NCBI RefSeq assembly: GCF_020882245.1
Contig: NC_083599.1
Location: 4,526,001 to 4,590,000, forward strand
Direction of reading: 5' to 3'
Length of the DNA stretch: 64,000 nt
Source: Rhopalosiphum padi
Taxonomy: Eukaryota; Arthropoda; Insecta; Hemiptera; Aphididae
The number at the start of each line of letters is the position of its first letter. Within the stretch, counting starts at the first letter, position 1. A model generated the notes under the pieces. The model was not told the origin of the DNA, searched no databases, and was given only the letters and a program-made list of their open reading frames with translations. Below, piece after piece: positions 39,235 through 52,745 of this stretch. The position numbers and the translations under genes were made by a program.

Positions 39235-41220
39235 ATCAATACAATAAAATATTTAATAATATAAATACAATATTATTCGTTTTATTATTTAAATCATACC
39301 ATGCAAATATTATTATATATTTTATTTTATTTTCGTATTAAAACTTCGGTGATTTTGATTTTATTTTTTTAAATACCGTTCCGTTTGTTGAAACGCGGGG
39401 GTTAGGCTCCTCTAGGCCAATGCCGTTTATGAATTAGCGTTAAATTGCTTATCTAAAACGCCGTGGTACATTAATAATATTTTTAAAAATAATAATATTG
39501 ACGTATTGTATTGAAAAAACAAAAGATTAACTTTAGGTTAACAAAACAATTATTAATTCACGTGTACTATATCGATATATTATCCTTCACAATATTTTAG
39601 TTTTATTTACAAATAACTCGGTGGCAATAATTAAAATAATATATATATTTTTTTAATTACAGCGAAACTTCCACGACCGCGCGTGTATAATATAATATAA
39701 TATCATAATCCGTCCGGAAATGACTCACGAGTTGAAAATATAATTTGAAATGCACAGACCTATATTATAATATCTTCCATTCGTATAATGGTATTATTTT
39801 ATTTAAACATGTGCGCGACATAACGATATTGTTATCCCACTTATTATATTATGTGCGTGTTCGACCTTTCAGTTGGCGACGGACAGCCCACTTTACCACA
39901 CGTACATTATAATTTCAGTGCATAATAATAATAATAGTAATTTATTCAAGAGGACACCATCGAAAACATTTTCTGTTTTTAATTTCGTTTTTATAAATTA
40001 TTGGAACCGACCACACAGCCCGAAGGCAGACAGATCGAATTTTTTCGTTCACTTCACGAGCGACGAGTTTTGACAGTTTGTCATGACGTATTGTAGCGCA
40101 GTATTATTATACCCGTCGCGGACACTGACGGTAATAAAAATATTTTCGTTATACATCAACATCGACATCCTTGGCCGCCGGCTGACTAAGTTTTAAAACG
40201 AACTCGTTAAAACCAGCAGCGGCAGTAAATATACTGTTTTGAATCGTTTTATCATAATATTTCCAGGTATCTCCTGCGGCATCGAGTCGGCGTCGATTTA
40301 TAATATTATTATATTATTATTATTGTCATAATATATTTCTATATATCTGTCTGGTACCTGACACCAGTAGTTGTAGGTTTAATCGCTTAGCAGTGGCTTT
40401 GTGTTGTTATTGTGTGTATAATATGAATTCGATGCAAATGTTTGATTCGATTAATGTACGACTCCATAATATATTATATTTTAAGCGCGTTAAAATATTT
40501 CAGTCACAATGAATATTGATGATATTATTACCTACAATCTACACAATAGTGATATACCCGCGTATATCACACGGAATTTGATTAATCATCTGCAGACGTG
40601 GATTTAGAACTGGATAATAATATGATTATACGCAGTTAATAATTATTATATACGTATTAGTATAAAATACTGTTTTCGAAACGACGATAGCGCAGCATAA
40701 TAATAATTATAAATATTATATTATTTAATAACGGTAATAATATTATTAATACGTGTAACGCTCGATATCGCCCGAATCTACTGAAATACGTATACACCAC
40801 CTACGCTAATTATTATTCGAGAAGAAACCCGGTTACGGTGTGGGCGCGCGAAAAACCCGTCGTTGGTGTCGCTATGAACATTTCGCTCACACAAAATTGT
40901 CATTTTAAGAACCACTGGTTTAAAATTTTAAATATTATTGGATTTTGACAATATTACGTATATAAATGCTTTCTTGAGTTATTTACAAAAAATGATTACG
41001 GAAAAATCTTAAAAGTTATAAATAATCTTACAAAGTTATCGGAGTCCAATGTTGCCGTATACGTAATAATACCGCATGTAGTTAGCGTTGTATTCGCCCG
41101 TCATTGACCGCCTTACCGTAAATTGTATAATATATATATACTGTTTTTATTTTCGGTTTATTATCTTGTTATTTTATCATCATCTCATTATATATTATTA
41201 TACTATAGCAGTATAATGTT
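39235..41220. other. AT-rich non-coding DNA
   Basis: No gene recognised. A small GC-rich patch follows TTTCCAG at 40266, but no frame there shows a family motif. Confidence 0.5.
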
Positions 41221-42650
41221 GATATTTGTCAGTACCATATTTGTATGCTCACACTCGCATTTTGATATGTGAGCGAAACCAACTATGGGTTAAACTGGTC
41301 GACGAATCGAGAAAAATTCTGGGCACAGACCACGATCGGAACTCGATTAGAAACTGCGGCGACGAAAACATAAAATATAAGCTTACCATTATAATTATCG
41401 CGAAATGCCAAAACCTATACGAAAAATATTTTTCACTCGCCCCGTTTTTGTTTTTTCGGGTCTTGTTAGTCTTTATACCGCGGTGGTTAGTGGTAGTCGC
41501 CACGCGGTCATCCCCAAATCCAATTATTATCCGACCACAATAAATCTCCCTCGCCACGCACGCGCGTGCGTTCCGCGATCTTGGGCACACAGAAAGAGAG
41601 AGAGAGAGAGAGAGAGAACCCCGTTCGATTGAACACAATAGTCGAATAATAATATAAAGTTTTGTTTTTTTTTATATTTTTTTTTGTTGGCGTTTTTTTT
41701 TCGTTTCTCTCCACCGCCATTACGCTTATGCCGTCGCTTATAAATTATTATCATTATATTTACGGTTATCCGTTTTCCACGCCGCCGGTGACGTGTACAA
41801 TACAAAATACGCGTAACCGATTGAACGAACGGCTCGCGGAACAATCGCCACAGTCGCGTGACAAAACTTTCCGTCGAAATAATACCGAACCGTTCGCGCG
41901 TTAAAATGCCAACGCCGTCGCGATAACTACACGTAAAATGTATACGTACGCGCCGCCCCGCCGCCGCCGAGGATGGGGGCCCCGTGAGTTATGTGCGTCG
42001 CACTAATTATCGCTATGAAAACGCGGCGCACCGCGAAGGACCAACGTGATAATAACAATATGACGTTTTCCGACGACTATTATATTAATATTTGTTTGAA
42101 ATTTTTACCAGTAGGTACACTCGGACTCTCGAATCCTCCCACACGAGCGCTCGGCGATCGCTGTCGACCGCCGTCTGCTCGCGCTTGATAAAACCGTTCC
42201 GTGTGGGAGACTGACGCGTTTTGTTTTCTATCTGCTCTACTCCGTATTTTACATTTTTAATAAAGGAATTATTCACCGCCGGGAAAACATTTTGTCCAAA
42301 GTGCTTTATTGTCTGTTTAAAGAATTTTGGTTTGGTTTCTTTTTTCCCCCTTATTCTTATTGGTCCACTTTTATCTTAAAACAATTTCCCAATTTCGCTT
42401 TCTCTCGGCTATCGTAAAAATCCCTTTGATATGTTTTATTATTATCCTCCGGCGTTTTTCGAGCATTTTTGAGCTATTTTAAAACATATTTACGTATACG
42501 CGATACACATTGATTTCGTGGCTCGTGTATACAACACCACCGTGCGCTACACAAACTGTATAATAATAATATCGCATTAGGCCGTTTCAACAAGATCCGT
42601 TTCTAATTTCTCGGCCCCGAGTTTCCGCGAATACATTCTCCATTTGTAAT
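41220..42650. other. GC/CpG-rich island
   Basis: CpG-dense sequence, notably 41480-41640, 41770-42060 and 42110-42200, with a (GA)n run at 41592-41618 and CGCC/GCCG runs near 41950. Overlapping open frames occur on both strands, but those over 100 codons start at TTG/GTG or run through the GA repeat. It is a good candidate for a promoter or 5' exon of an unidentified gene. Confidence 0.35.
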
Positions 42651-42765
42651 GAGTTTGTGCGAAGAATGTGTACAACATTCTCGTTTTGGGCTCCGGGCCG
42701 GCAGACTGCGTAATTTATTATTTTCGACGGAATGAAATACGACGATTCATGCTGATACTCACGGC

Positions 42766-42991
42766 CAGTGCCGGATCTAGTATATTTTTTACTCGGGGCA
42801 AAAAGTATAAAATTAGCATCCTCTCACAATTCAGCCCCCCCTATATTATGTCATTGTTATACTTAGGTACCAGTTACTCTCTCTCTAAAAAAAAAAAATG
42901 GGTAAACAAAAATTATTATTAGGTAATTTTGCGCCCCCTCCCCACACCCTACAAAGACTTCCGGTGTAAATGCCCCGGTTCGCCGGCCCTG
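42766..42991. mobile_element. 226-bp hAT-like MITE, CAGTGCCGG type
   Basis: The left end is CAGTGCCGGATCTAG and the right end reverse complements to CAGGGCCGGCGAACCGG. The 8-bp flanks CTCACGGC (42758-42765) and CTCACGAT (42992-42999) agree at 6 of 8. Subterminal GGGGCAAAA and GCGCCCCCTCCCC blocks are inverted relative to each other. No gene inside. Confidence 0.7.
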
Positions 42992-43779
42992 CTCACGATT
43001 GAGTTGAGGTTATAGGGTTAAAATCCCATAATATCATTGACGTTTTGGTATATTTTTTTTCAATATAATAATATAATAACAAAAAAACACAATTGTTGTT
43101 TGGAAATCTGACAAATAATACCCTTTTTGTCCCTTGATAATCTTAAATCACAATACATTATCTCAGCGGATAATATAATATAATAATATACCATATTATT
43201 ATTATGTCTACAGCTTAGATCACATTCAATCTGAGAACCATATGGGTACAAATCTAATTCGGACGAGTATAGTTGATTAGTCACGAGCTTATATGGAATA
43301 TAATATAAGTATTTAACATATTATTATTAGATGTGCAGAGCGAAATGGCACTAATATTATTACTCGAGTGAACGGAGATTACCGATCTACGACCACTATT
43401 CGCAGTCACTTTTTCCACCCCCCCCCCCTACCATTAATACACCCAGATAACTATTATACTGATAAATTATACAAATAACCGACGAGATATTAAAATAATG
43501 AGAAAAAGACCTCTTTGAGCACAATATATTATAATAATACGTTTCCGCGGTTATTTTATCAGATTCGGGAGTTTATTATAATTATTTGCATAAGTATAAT
43601 TAATATTATGTAATATAATATTTACACGAAACCGTGATAATATCATCGCAGTCGTCACCGACCACACACAAATCAATAGTTGTCATCGTCCGCATACACG
43701 TAAATCTCGTGTTCAGTGCTAAGTCGTGCATTCCGCCTCACGCTCGATACCTCTTCACACACGACTGTTGTTGTGCGCG

Positions 43780-43917
43780 ATGACTGTTCTAGTTGTAGTA
43801 CAAGTGGTGACGAGCTGCTCTCCACGCTCGCGCCGGATTGACACAATTAAATATATTAGCCGACGATTCGTGTGCAATATTATGCAATCGCACGCACCGC
43901 GTATTCTAACAACATGA
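43780..43917 (+). CDS. Weak candidate: short ORF with signal-peptide-like start
   Basis: An ATG in a CpG-rich patch opens a 45-codon frame starting MTVLVVVQVVTSCS. This is a hydrophobic N-terminus with a plausible signal-peptidase site, followed by a basic RSRR segment. About 70 bp upstream is TTCAGTGC, which resembles the arthropod initiator TCAGT (43713-43717), so this could be the 5' exon of a secreted-protein gene running to the right. Nothing downstream was found to splice to it, and the rest of the frame shows no family motif. It may be chance. Confidence 0.12.
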   Translation: MTVLVVVQVVTSCSPRSRRIDTIKYISRRFVCNIMQSHAPRILTT

Positions 43918-43919
43918 TA

Positions 43920-46900
43920 TTATTATCATCATCATATTACACGGGCGGCGTGGAACGATATTAATATAATATTATAATACACTCGCATTCTACAGACATT
44001 TATCGATGCTTATAATATTATAATCGCAGAGGATGTTGTCAGTCGTGTATTAGACGAAATTTCCACGAAAGCTCAATGTCCAATTAGCCGATATATTATA
44101 GCGTATGTAAACGATACACACTTGATAAACGTAAATTGATAACGTTAATCGAAATTCGATTAACACAATCGGTAATCTCAACAAATAGTTTAATTTGATT
44201 TTTCAATCAGTTTCGGAATTTAATATAATATTTAAAAAAAGAAAATACAATAAACTCGATGATTTAAGACTGTCAAGGTATTTGCAAAGTAGTCATAATA
44301 ATAATATAATAGCACTATTTCGATATAACATGACACAGACGTCGTTAGACAACTTATAATAATAATAATTCATACACAATTTGAAAACCTCCTTATCTGC
44401 GATTCAATATTGTACTCAAATACGTATACCACCGTTTGGTTTTGATCATAATTATTTGACGATTGCAATATATTTACAGTGTACTTTATTATCATATTCA
44501 ATTTACTTAATAATAAAAATATATATGTAATACTAATAATGAAGTATTAATTTCAAATATTTTGTTTAAAATGTTTAAATTATTTTGAATCCAAGAATTC
44601 ATGTACTAGAATCAAAATATATTTTAACTATTTCTTAATTTTTTTGTAGGATTGTTCACGCTTAATTTATTTGTAAATAATATCAAACCAAAATTACTTC
44701 ATTTTATTTTTGATATATAAATCTTTACGGTTCGTGTTAAGGATAAATTTCCAGATACTTAGCTAAAAAAGAACTGTTTGATGATTGTATTAAAAAGTCT
44801 TAAAGACATAATCCTATGATGGAAACTGTACCAAGAAACAATTAATAACTCAAAGTCTAGACTACAAGAAAATTTAATTGTTTTACAGCACAATATATTT
44901 TTACTAGTCAACATTAATACTTCATCTTAAATCATTTTTCTTCTGAATTATTTATTTGCCGCCATTAATACCCTTAAATTTAGTTAGCGTTATGGTGATT
45001 TCATTTTTAATAATAATTGGTTTTTAATCTTTCTGCAGTATTGAGTTGCAAAATTATACATCTTAAGGTTATAATTTTGCGTCAGTGTACAATTATTATT
45101 GTAGAGTAAATGCGATATTTCATACTTTAAACGTTATGTGTATTTATTTTTATAAGGTTTACTCTCGTCGAAAAATTTAATCTAACATTTTCATGACGAT
45201 ACAACGTATATATAATACGTATTATACGACTCATAAGGCTATTAACATCAGTTCCATCGAACCGTATCGTAACTCGTAGGAGGTAAACACCGGGAATGAA
45301 CACTGTAAAACAAAATTATAGTGTCCATTACATGAGGGATAGAAAGACTGCATCGGAAAAACGTATTGGCCGTACCCAAAGGGATGAACCTTGATATACG
45401 AAATAAAAATAAAATAAAATAAATATCACCAGCTATATAAACAGCGTATACACTTGTACATATATAAAATGTATATCGGGTGAAGCAAACCGAGTGCGTG
45501 TCTGTGTCTGTGTATGAAATAGATAGACAAAGAGAGAGAGAGAGGAGAGATCGAGTGAGAGAAACTAGGAAAACAGTAACTGCGGGCGCTTATTGTTTTT
45601 TTATTTTTAATGTCGAGTCTGCACACTGTTGTCTGGAACTTATACAACTTGAACGTTTAATTTTGTACCATTTTTTGTATAATGTTTGGAAAATGCAAAT
45701 TATACTGCGCGTTCATGCTTCGATGAGGCGCATCTTTAATTCGATTATGGTAATAATAATATATAATATGTAAACAAATTAATTTTGCATGATAATTTTG
45801 TAAAATTTCGCTCTAGAATTTATTTTATTTATATAATTTTAAATGAATCAAATAACCGAGAAATATAATAAACGGCTCCGCAGTCACTCGTCTTGTATTA
45901 CATTTCTACTTCCACCTCTTCGCGTGAAACCGTAGGGCAAGTAGTTGCAGATAATATGACACGAAATGCATACATAAAACGCGTTGGTTTTAATGCATGC
46001 ATACAATTAATTTGTTCTAAGTCAGGAATTTAAATGCGAAACCCGATTAATTTATTGTCGATTGAAAATAATTAAAGCCGTTGCGTAATACAAACGTTTC
46101 TGAACGTAAATAATAATTAAAACATCCGAGAAAATAATAATTATGACTGTTCGATCGATAATAATATCATCGAAAATATATACCTAAGAAGGAAAAATTG
46201 CTCGTGATATATAATATACGTATTAATTATATTATCACGTCCACTTGTATAATATTCATAATATTCGTTTTTCGTACACGATAATAATAATGTAATGCGT
46301 CATTATATATGTATATCGTGTAGATGACTAATCTCATATTTCTCATATTATTATAATCTCATTATTGATTACTAATATACGCTAAAATAATAATATCGTA
46401 TACTGATATTGTTTACTCTCGGAAAACAGTAACCTGTAGTATGTCATTTATCACATCGGTGTTTCACTAAACATACGTTTTTAGCCGTATTATACACACT
46501 ATAATATTGTATGTGATACGTTTATTGGAACAAATAACGCCTGCAATGAAACGTCAATAAAGACAATTCCCTACACTGCGCGGGAACTTGGATTTGAATT
46601 TCAGAGCTTTCATGAATTTCCGCTGTATATTTCCAAGGACTCTTCTACTGATATTTTTAATAATTTTTTTAAACAGACTTTTTCTGTCTCGAAGAGAGAA
46701 CGACAAGATTGAGGTTACAATATTATTAGATAAAAATTAAGATTTATTTGAAAACTAAACGGGTTTACTTTTCTAAATTTGCCAATCACTGTATAAATCA
46801 GCAATCACGCTTCTGTTGCAATTGCACATGACATATGTTATATTATTGAATTCGCTATGCACAGTAAGTTGTGTATACGCGCTAGTTCAGTCCACATTCG

Positions 46901-48060
46901 GACGTATACATTTCCGGAAACCACTTATATCATTATAAAAAAAGCATACACTACCTACGTTGTAAAAAATTATATTCAAATTAAGTGTTTTTTTGAAATA
47001 TGTTTTATCATTGCAACTCATTATTATAATATTGTTTTGTGTTGAGTTACTTACAGTTGTTTGAATAAAATATACACGTTTCCCCGATAACACTAAATTA
47101 AAACGCAAATTACTTGTAATATATTTTATTGTTTATCTATATAAGAGTTACCTATACGTGTTGTCCCCGTCGTGTGTAAACGTGCAATATAACAAATTTG
47201 CGTTCACCTGAACCATTTATGTGTTTTCAGTTTTAATATTTTTATATAGAAAAGTGTAAATATCAAACACGAAACTAAATACATTATATTTGTATTTATA
47301 CAGTGAATTTAAATACACTAAATATCGGTTTATCGTGTAAAATATTGTGAATTAAGATTAATTTAAAAACTATCGGATATTTTAATAGTATTAGGATATT
47401 TTTATGTTCTAACCTTTAAGATTAATAATATAAAGGCCCATTCACTGTAATATTAAAACTAACAACGCACTATTTCTTCTGCCAAACGCGAATTTGTTGT
47501 GTTGTATTTTTGTAGGGCGTATTACATATGTGTGAGACCTTAGCAGCGAATAGATAAATCCAGAATAAGGTTAGGGCCACAAATTATTTTTGCCAAGGAA
47601 ATATATGGATTAATAAATTAGAAAAGCAATCCAGGCGTAAGGTCTAGACGGTCGGATTGCTAATCGGTGGTTATTATATAATATGTACAGATAATAATTT
47701 ATTTCTTAGGAATAAACATTTCAATAACGCGGAGAATAGCTACGAATATAAAGGTTATGTTTGCAATTCATTAGACATTGAGAATGAAGAAACATTGCAA
47801 TGCTTGGTCGCGTGTGTGGGGGTAGTATTATAAATAGCCACTACAGAAAAATATCTCGCCGGAGGTCTGGAATGATATAATCAAATCGAGTGGAAAAAGA
47901 GAGACACCGAGAGACAGAATTCCATAGACTGCACAAATCGGGACGTCGAAAGCGCTCGTCGAAGTATTGCAATATTTTTTATTTATTTATTTATTTTTTT
48001 TTTTTTTGGGGGGGGGGGGCGTATAATGCGTTATAAATTGTACGGCTCATAATAATATGA
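43920..48060. other. AT-rich non-coding DNA
   Basis: No gene supported. A GT/GA-rich patch lies at 45490-45560. A poly-T/poly-G tract lies at 47988-48019. Confidence 0.5.
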
Positions 48061-49110
48061 TTATATTATAATGTTTGATGGTCGGTATATACCGATTCTG
48101 GAGGTGGTGAACTAGAACGGGTTCGTAGTGTGGTATTTATTTTTCGTCGGAAAACGGCACACGCGACTAAACGGTGAGGCTGCTGCGGCGACGGTAGTGG
48201 TGGTGGTCTGTAGACACGGAGAAAAACTCGTTTCGATAAAAGCTGCTGCAGTCTCCTCGTTTCGGTCCACGAGTGGTCGAGGTGACCGGGGGCGGGTTCG
48301 TATTATTAACCGAGTAATACCACACGGTATACATTTTATTATATAATAATATATACTGCCGGCATTACGGTGCTATCGCGCGTGGGCTTGGCCGCCCGGG
48401 TGGGCCGACGTCTAATAAAAACCGCACAATGTATATTATATTATACGCGTTATTATTATATCCTCATATATATATATATACTCAAGCGTGTGTGTGTATA
48501 TCTATATAAATATACTATCGTCGGGTAACAAGGGGTTATTTTTTTATTATTTCTGCTCGTCCGCCCCTCGTCCGCGCGCGCACTGCATCTCACCGAAAAC
48601 CTGCCGCGGTGGAGAGAAGATTTCTCCCGAAAAAAGATTTCCCCCGAAATAACCTTTTCGCCTCGTGCTTGTCGCACGACGTCATAGGTATCTATATATA
48701 ATACATATATATATATATATATACGTATTTATGTACAATATTATATAATACGCGTACTTGCCACCGATGCCGTGACTTTTATCTCCACATAATAATATAT
48801 AATATTGTATATTATATACACGTATAATAACAACAGCACTATAAGGAAGACTTTGACTTTTATAGTGTACGTATATATTATTATTTTTCGCCGCAATGTT
48901 TTTCTTTGGGTTTATACCGCAGATAATCCGAGACCGCTGCCGCCGTCGTCTACCATACGATATTATTTGTCGTGCGTTTAGTTTTTGTACAGCAGGTAAA
49001 GCGGGAAAAAAACCACCCGACTGGCCTATATCAAAAGCGTACGTACACGCGCGCGATCGTTCCGAGGCGGCGGCAATCGATTGCCGCCGAAAACGTTAAC
49101 TGCATTCAAA
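48060..49110. other. GC/CpG-rich island
   Basis: CpG-rich blocks at 48110-48420, 48555-48680 and 48930-49100 are separated by (TA)n tracts (48463-48480, 48704-48724). An ATG frame of 67 codons at 48896-49099 contains a donor-like CAG|GTAAAG near 48993 but no known motif. Confidence 0.3.
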
Positions 49111-50940
49111 CCGTGTGAATTTTTTATACTTACGGGTTTTTCTCGTTTTTTTTTTTTTTTTTTGATAGTCGTACGGGGACGAATTAGAACTATTATGCAG
49201 TCTTACGAGTAAACGAGAAGAGTCCCGGCAAAGGGATGGGGGTTTTGTCATAATCTTTGTTATTATATTAAATAGGTATATTATCGGTTTGAAGTATTTT
49301 TTACTCGAAAATAATATAATGCCGTTCAATTGGTATCGACGCGCGAAAACGTGGTAGAACGGTTTTGAATTCGGTACCGGTAACCCGTTTGAAAAATATA
49401 ATGTAGACTACGACCGTAACATAAATTAATTCCACGCATGGGTTATTGCTGTTACGGCGACCGTCCACTTTAAATATCATTTCTCAATAAATAACCATAA
49501 TACGTATGTTTGTTTGAAACATAATATTTTATATACTGACTTTTGCTATGATTTAGTATGACAAATATTATTTAAATATAAAGATATTATGTTGACCAAG
49601 TGCTGTATATGTAATTTATTTTAAATTCTAAACAGAACAATGAATGTATTTATTTTACAAAGAAATGTGTTTTTATTTTTGTGTCTAAACACACTGTTTC
49701 GTTCGAAAATTATCTGATAATTTTAATGAGGTAATGAGGTGCCTGGTGGAAAATTTAATTTTATCAATGTCTTTTGGGAGGTATACGTTAAAAAACATGT
49801 GTAAATGGAGAACGCTTTTACGTACATCATTAGATGTCGAGTGGAACTAGTTATTGAGTAAATCAACGCTGTGTATATAAGATTAAGTACTTTTTAAAAT
49901 TGTCAAGAAAATCAAATATTGTGGACACATAGTTATTATTTGTTAATTAAAAAAAAAAGTTAGACTGTCTTCATTATTTTTTCTTCAAGTTATAATGAAC
50001 AATATTATTGTTTGATTGGTCAAAACTTTGAAATATTTAATAAAGAGTTCCTTGTTAATTGAATGTTTATCAATTAGCATTTTTAGTGAAAGTTTAAATA
50101 CAGAATTTTGACGAATAAGAAAATTAATTTTAACCTCTGTTTCGCGTGAAAATGTCTGCTCCCCAATTTTTTTTTTATTATTTTTTTCAATAATTATTAA
50201 AAAAACACACTAGTAAAAAATAACATTGTAATTATTTTAGTAGATAATATATTATATTGTTATAATAGTTCAATTTTAATTATATAATAGATGCAGTATT
50301 TTCGACATAAGCTAAATCAACCTATCGTGTTTCTATAATAGATTATAAAATGTAATTTTTTATTAAAAAATATACTTAGTTATATATTATGCTAACAGAC
50401 GATCGTCGTTCAGATTCATTTTTTGTATACACTGATTTTATCATTGAATTACAATTATTTAACATATACATTACTGACTACTGTGACTTCTCGAATGATG
50501 ATGTACTCTCAACATAATATTATGTCATATACTATACAGCAGAAAGGGATTACTTATATTTTACCCTCTTATTATTATTATTATTTTTTTGTTAAATTTA
50601 TAAAAATACTGTCATACTTTTATATAAACATGTACAAGCGAACTGGATTATGATTTCAGATATCACATTTGGAACTAGGTGAAAATGTATGTCGTTTCGT
50701 CTATAAGTCGGATAAAAATAATGAAAAAATAAAAAATAAAATACAAACAGTAGTAATAATAATAATAATAACGAGAAACGAAAATATAAAATATAACAAA
50801 GGACGATTTGTTTTTTCTCATCGTCGTTCGATTATATTGTGTGCGGAAGAAATGACAAAAAAAAACACAATATTTATTGTATGTACGCGAATCTCTGTAT
50901 ACATAATATTATATTACTATATTATATGTATATAGCTACT
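49110..50940. other. AT-rich non-coding DNA
   Basis: No gene seen. A T run lies at 49148-49163. Confidence 0.55.
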
Positions 50941-52131
50941 GCTTCTGCTGCTGCTGACAGTGCAGTGAGTTGCAGGCTTTTATATTTATATATAAATTAT
51001 TATTCTCCGCGGTTTCATTAGAAAATACTTAACCCCCTCCGCTAACCGCCAGAGAGTCGGCGGCGCAACCGGGTTTTCGTCGCACGTGTTTGCATTTCCG
51101 GTTGTTTCCGTTCGCACCACGCCGGCAACGTTCGATGATGCCGCACTTACGAGTTACGACGACATCACTCGTATGCGTATGATAAAATGCATATAACGTA
51201 CATGCATATTGTGTGTGTGTGTATTTAGTTCGTTGGCGACAAGAGTGAGTTTAGCCGACGATTTTTGTTGACTTCTTCGCGCCTTACCGCTGCCACCCCG
51301 ACGATTTCCGATCCACAAAGTCACATATTCCAACCCGACACCACCGAAATGATACGCGTCTGCCCCTCCGCCGGCATATCGGGCGACTCTCACGCGCGTT
51401 TACTTTTCACCCCTTTGCTACCCCTATCGTCGTTCCGTCGTATTACGACTCGTGTTTTCTTTCATTCCCGGCGTACTACTTACGTGCACGCGCACGCGTT
51501 AGTGTATATATTGTGTATCGACGTGTGTACACACAATATTTCACAAATACATTTGTGGCACGTTTATTTTTTCCTCCCGGTTCCGACCCTTATTTCGATC
51601 CCGTGGACCATATTGTTTTCAGCGGTAGTTTATTCACGCACGCGCGTTCGCGCCACCGAATTTTGGCGGTCGTTAATAACGCGGAGGAAGAGAGTGAGCG
51701 AGAGACAGAGTGACGGAGAGAAAGGGAGAAATATAAGAAAAAAATGAATCTGAAAACACACGCCGCCCTCGTGGGCATTGGGTCAATGGTCAAAACGGTC
51801 GTATTTGAAGTGGCCCGAAAAAAAACACACGCGCTACGCGTCCCTCTGGTCCGAAGTCACACGTGCGACACGATCAGCTGCCTTACGACTCGTACTCGAA
51901 ATGGACTCGACGTAAAATATTATATATTATATACGTACGCGAAAACAATATCGCGTAATATCATATTCCGGCCATCGCTGTACAGTCGAACTTAATGACC
52001 ACGTTATTATTATTTATTATGAATGTCACGACGACCGTATCGACGACATCCGCTGACGGCGGCGTGATCTATTGTGTCGCACTTTTCAAACCGTCGAGTG
52101 ACGCGCAAAAACAAGACCACAGACAATAAGA
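50940..52131. other. GC/CpG-rich island
   Basis: This is the largest CpG-dense block of the window. It begins with a CTGCTG-type run near 50945, has a (GT)n tract near 51211, and ends with the purine-rich leader and 83-codon ORF at 51744-51995. The longest open frame (160 codons, 51265-51747) lacks an ATG start. It is a plausible promoter with a 5' exon. Confidence 0.35.
51744..51995 (+). CDS. Weak candidate: 83-codon ATG ORF in a CpG-rich island
   Basis: The ATG sits after an A-rich leader (AAAAAAATGA), a context favourable for insect initiation, at the end of a purine-rich stretch. The frame begins MNLKTHAALVGIGSMVK and runs 83 codons to TAA. The first 55 codons have balanced composition and the last 25 degrade into AT-rich sequence, so a first coding exon ending earlier (for example at GAC|GTAAAA near 51911) is conceivable. 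I do not recognise the protein. The overlapping 160-codon frame at 51265-51747 starts only at TTG and is not favoured. Confidence 0.15.
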   Translation: MNLKTHAALVGIGSMVKTVVFEVARKKTHALRVPLVRSHTCDTISCLTTRTRNGLDVKYYILYTYAKTISRNIIFRPSLYSRT

Positions 52132-52139
52132 CTAACGTG

Positions 52140-52409
52140 CATAGGCATAACTAGATGGGGCTTACGTGGGCTTCAGTCCCCCCCCATATTTTTTGTGTAA
52201 ATGTGTATGTGCTCATAAACATGTTAGTATTAACTTTATTATTGCCAACGATATAAAAAAAATATAATGTGTTACATATAAACGAATAATCATTCAAGTC
52301 AGTTGTAATCAACAATAAATAATAATCTAATTAAAAAAAATTTGCTATTAAACATTCCTAGGAATCTAACCCCAATCCCCTTGACTTAAAGGAATAAATT
52401 ACGCCTATG
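52140..52409. mobile_element. hAT-like non-autonomous element, CATAGGC family
   Basis: The ends are CATAGGCATAACTAGATGG and, reverse complemented on the right, CATAGGCGTAATTTATTCC. Direct copies CTAACGTG (52132-52139) and CTAACTTG (52410-52417) match at 7 of 8 positions. It is 270 bp long with no gene, and has the same terminal motif as the elements at 58280 and 26865. Confidence 0.75.
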
Positions 52410-52745
52410 CTAACTTGTCATAATATTATATACTCGTATATGTTTTAAAAAAACTGTTCAAAAGCAACTTTTATAGTAATTGGTCTGAAAGAGAAATGCA
52501 AGAGAAATGGCCGCAGTCGGCGGCGTCGTGTATAAAAAATACACGCGTAGTATATTTTTTCTTATGATTTTTTTGTTGTCATTAAAAATAATAACAATAA
52601 CAATGAATATTTATTTAGCAGTTTGAAATCATTTACATAATGATATCAATACTGTAATATATATATATACAATTATAACACAGTATTGTATAATACTATT
52701 ATTTTTATACAGGCGTACTATAAGTGCATGACATACTACGTATAT

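Noticed and set aside
41249..41638. 129-codon minus-strand frame
   Set aside because: It starts at a TTG codon and runs through the (GA)n microsatellite (Ser-Leu repeats).
47650..47833. 61-codon open stretch with several Cys (ends CLVACVGVVL)
   Set aside because: No ATG start near its beginning, no splice phase link to the Ig gene, no family resemblance.
51265..51747. Longest open frame in the window (160 codons, + strand)
   Set aside because: It begins at TTG, has no domain motif, and lies in CpG-rich DNA where stops are rarer. It overlaps the better-placed ATG ORF at 51744.
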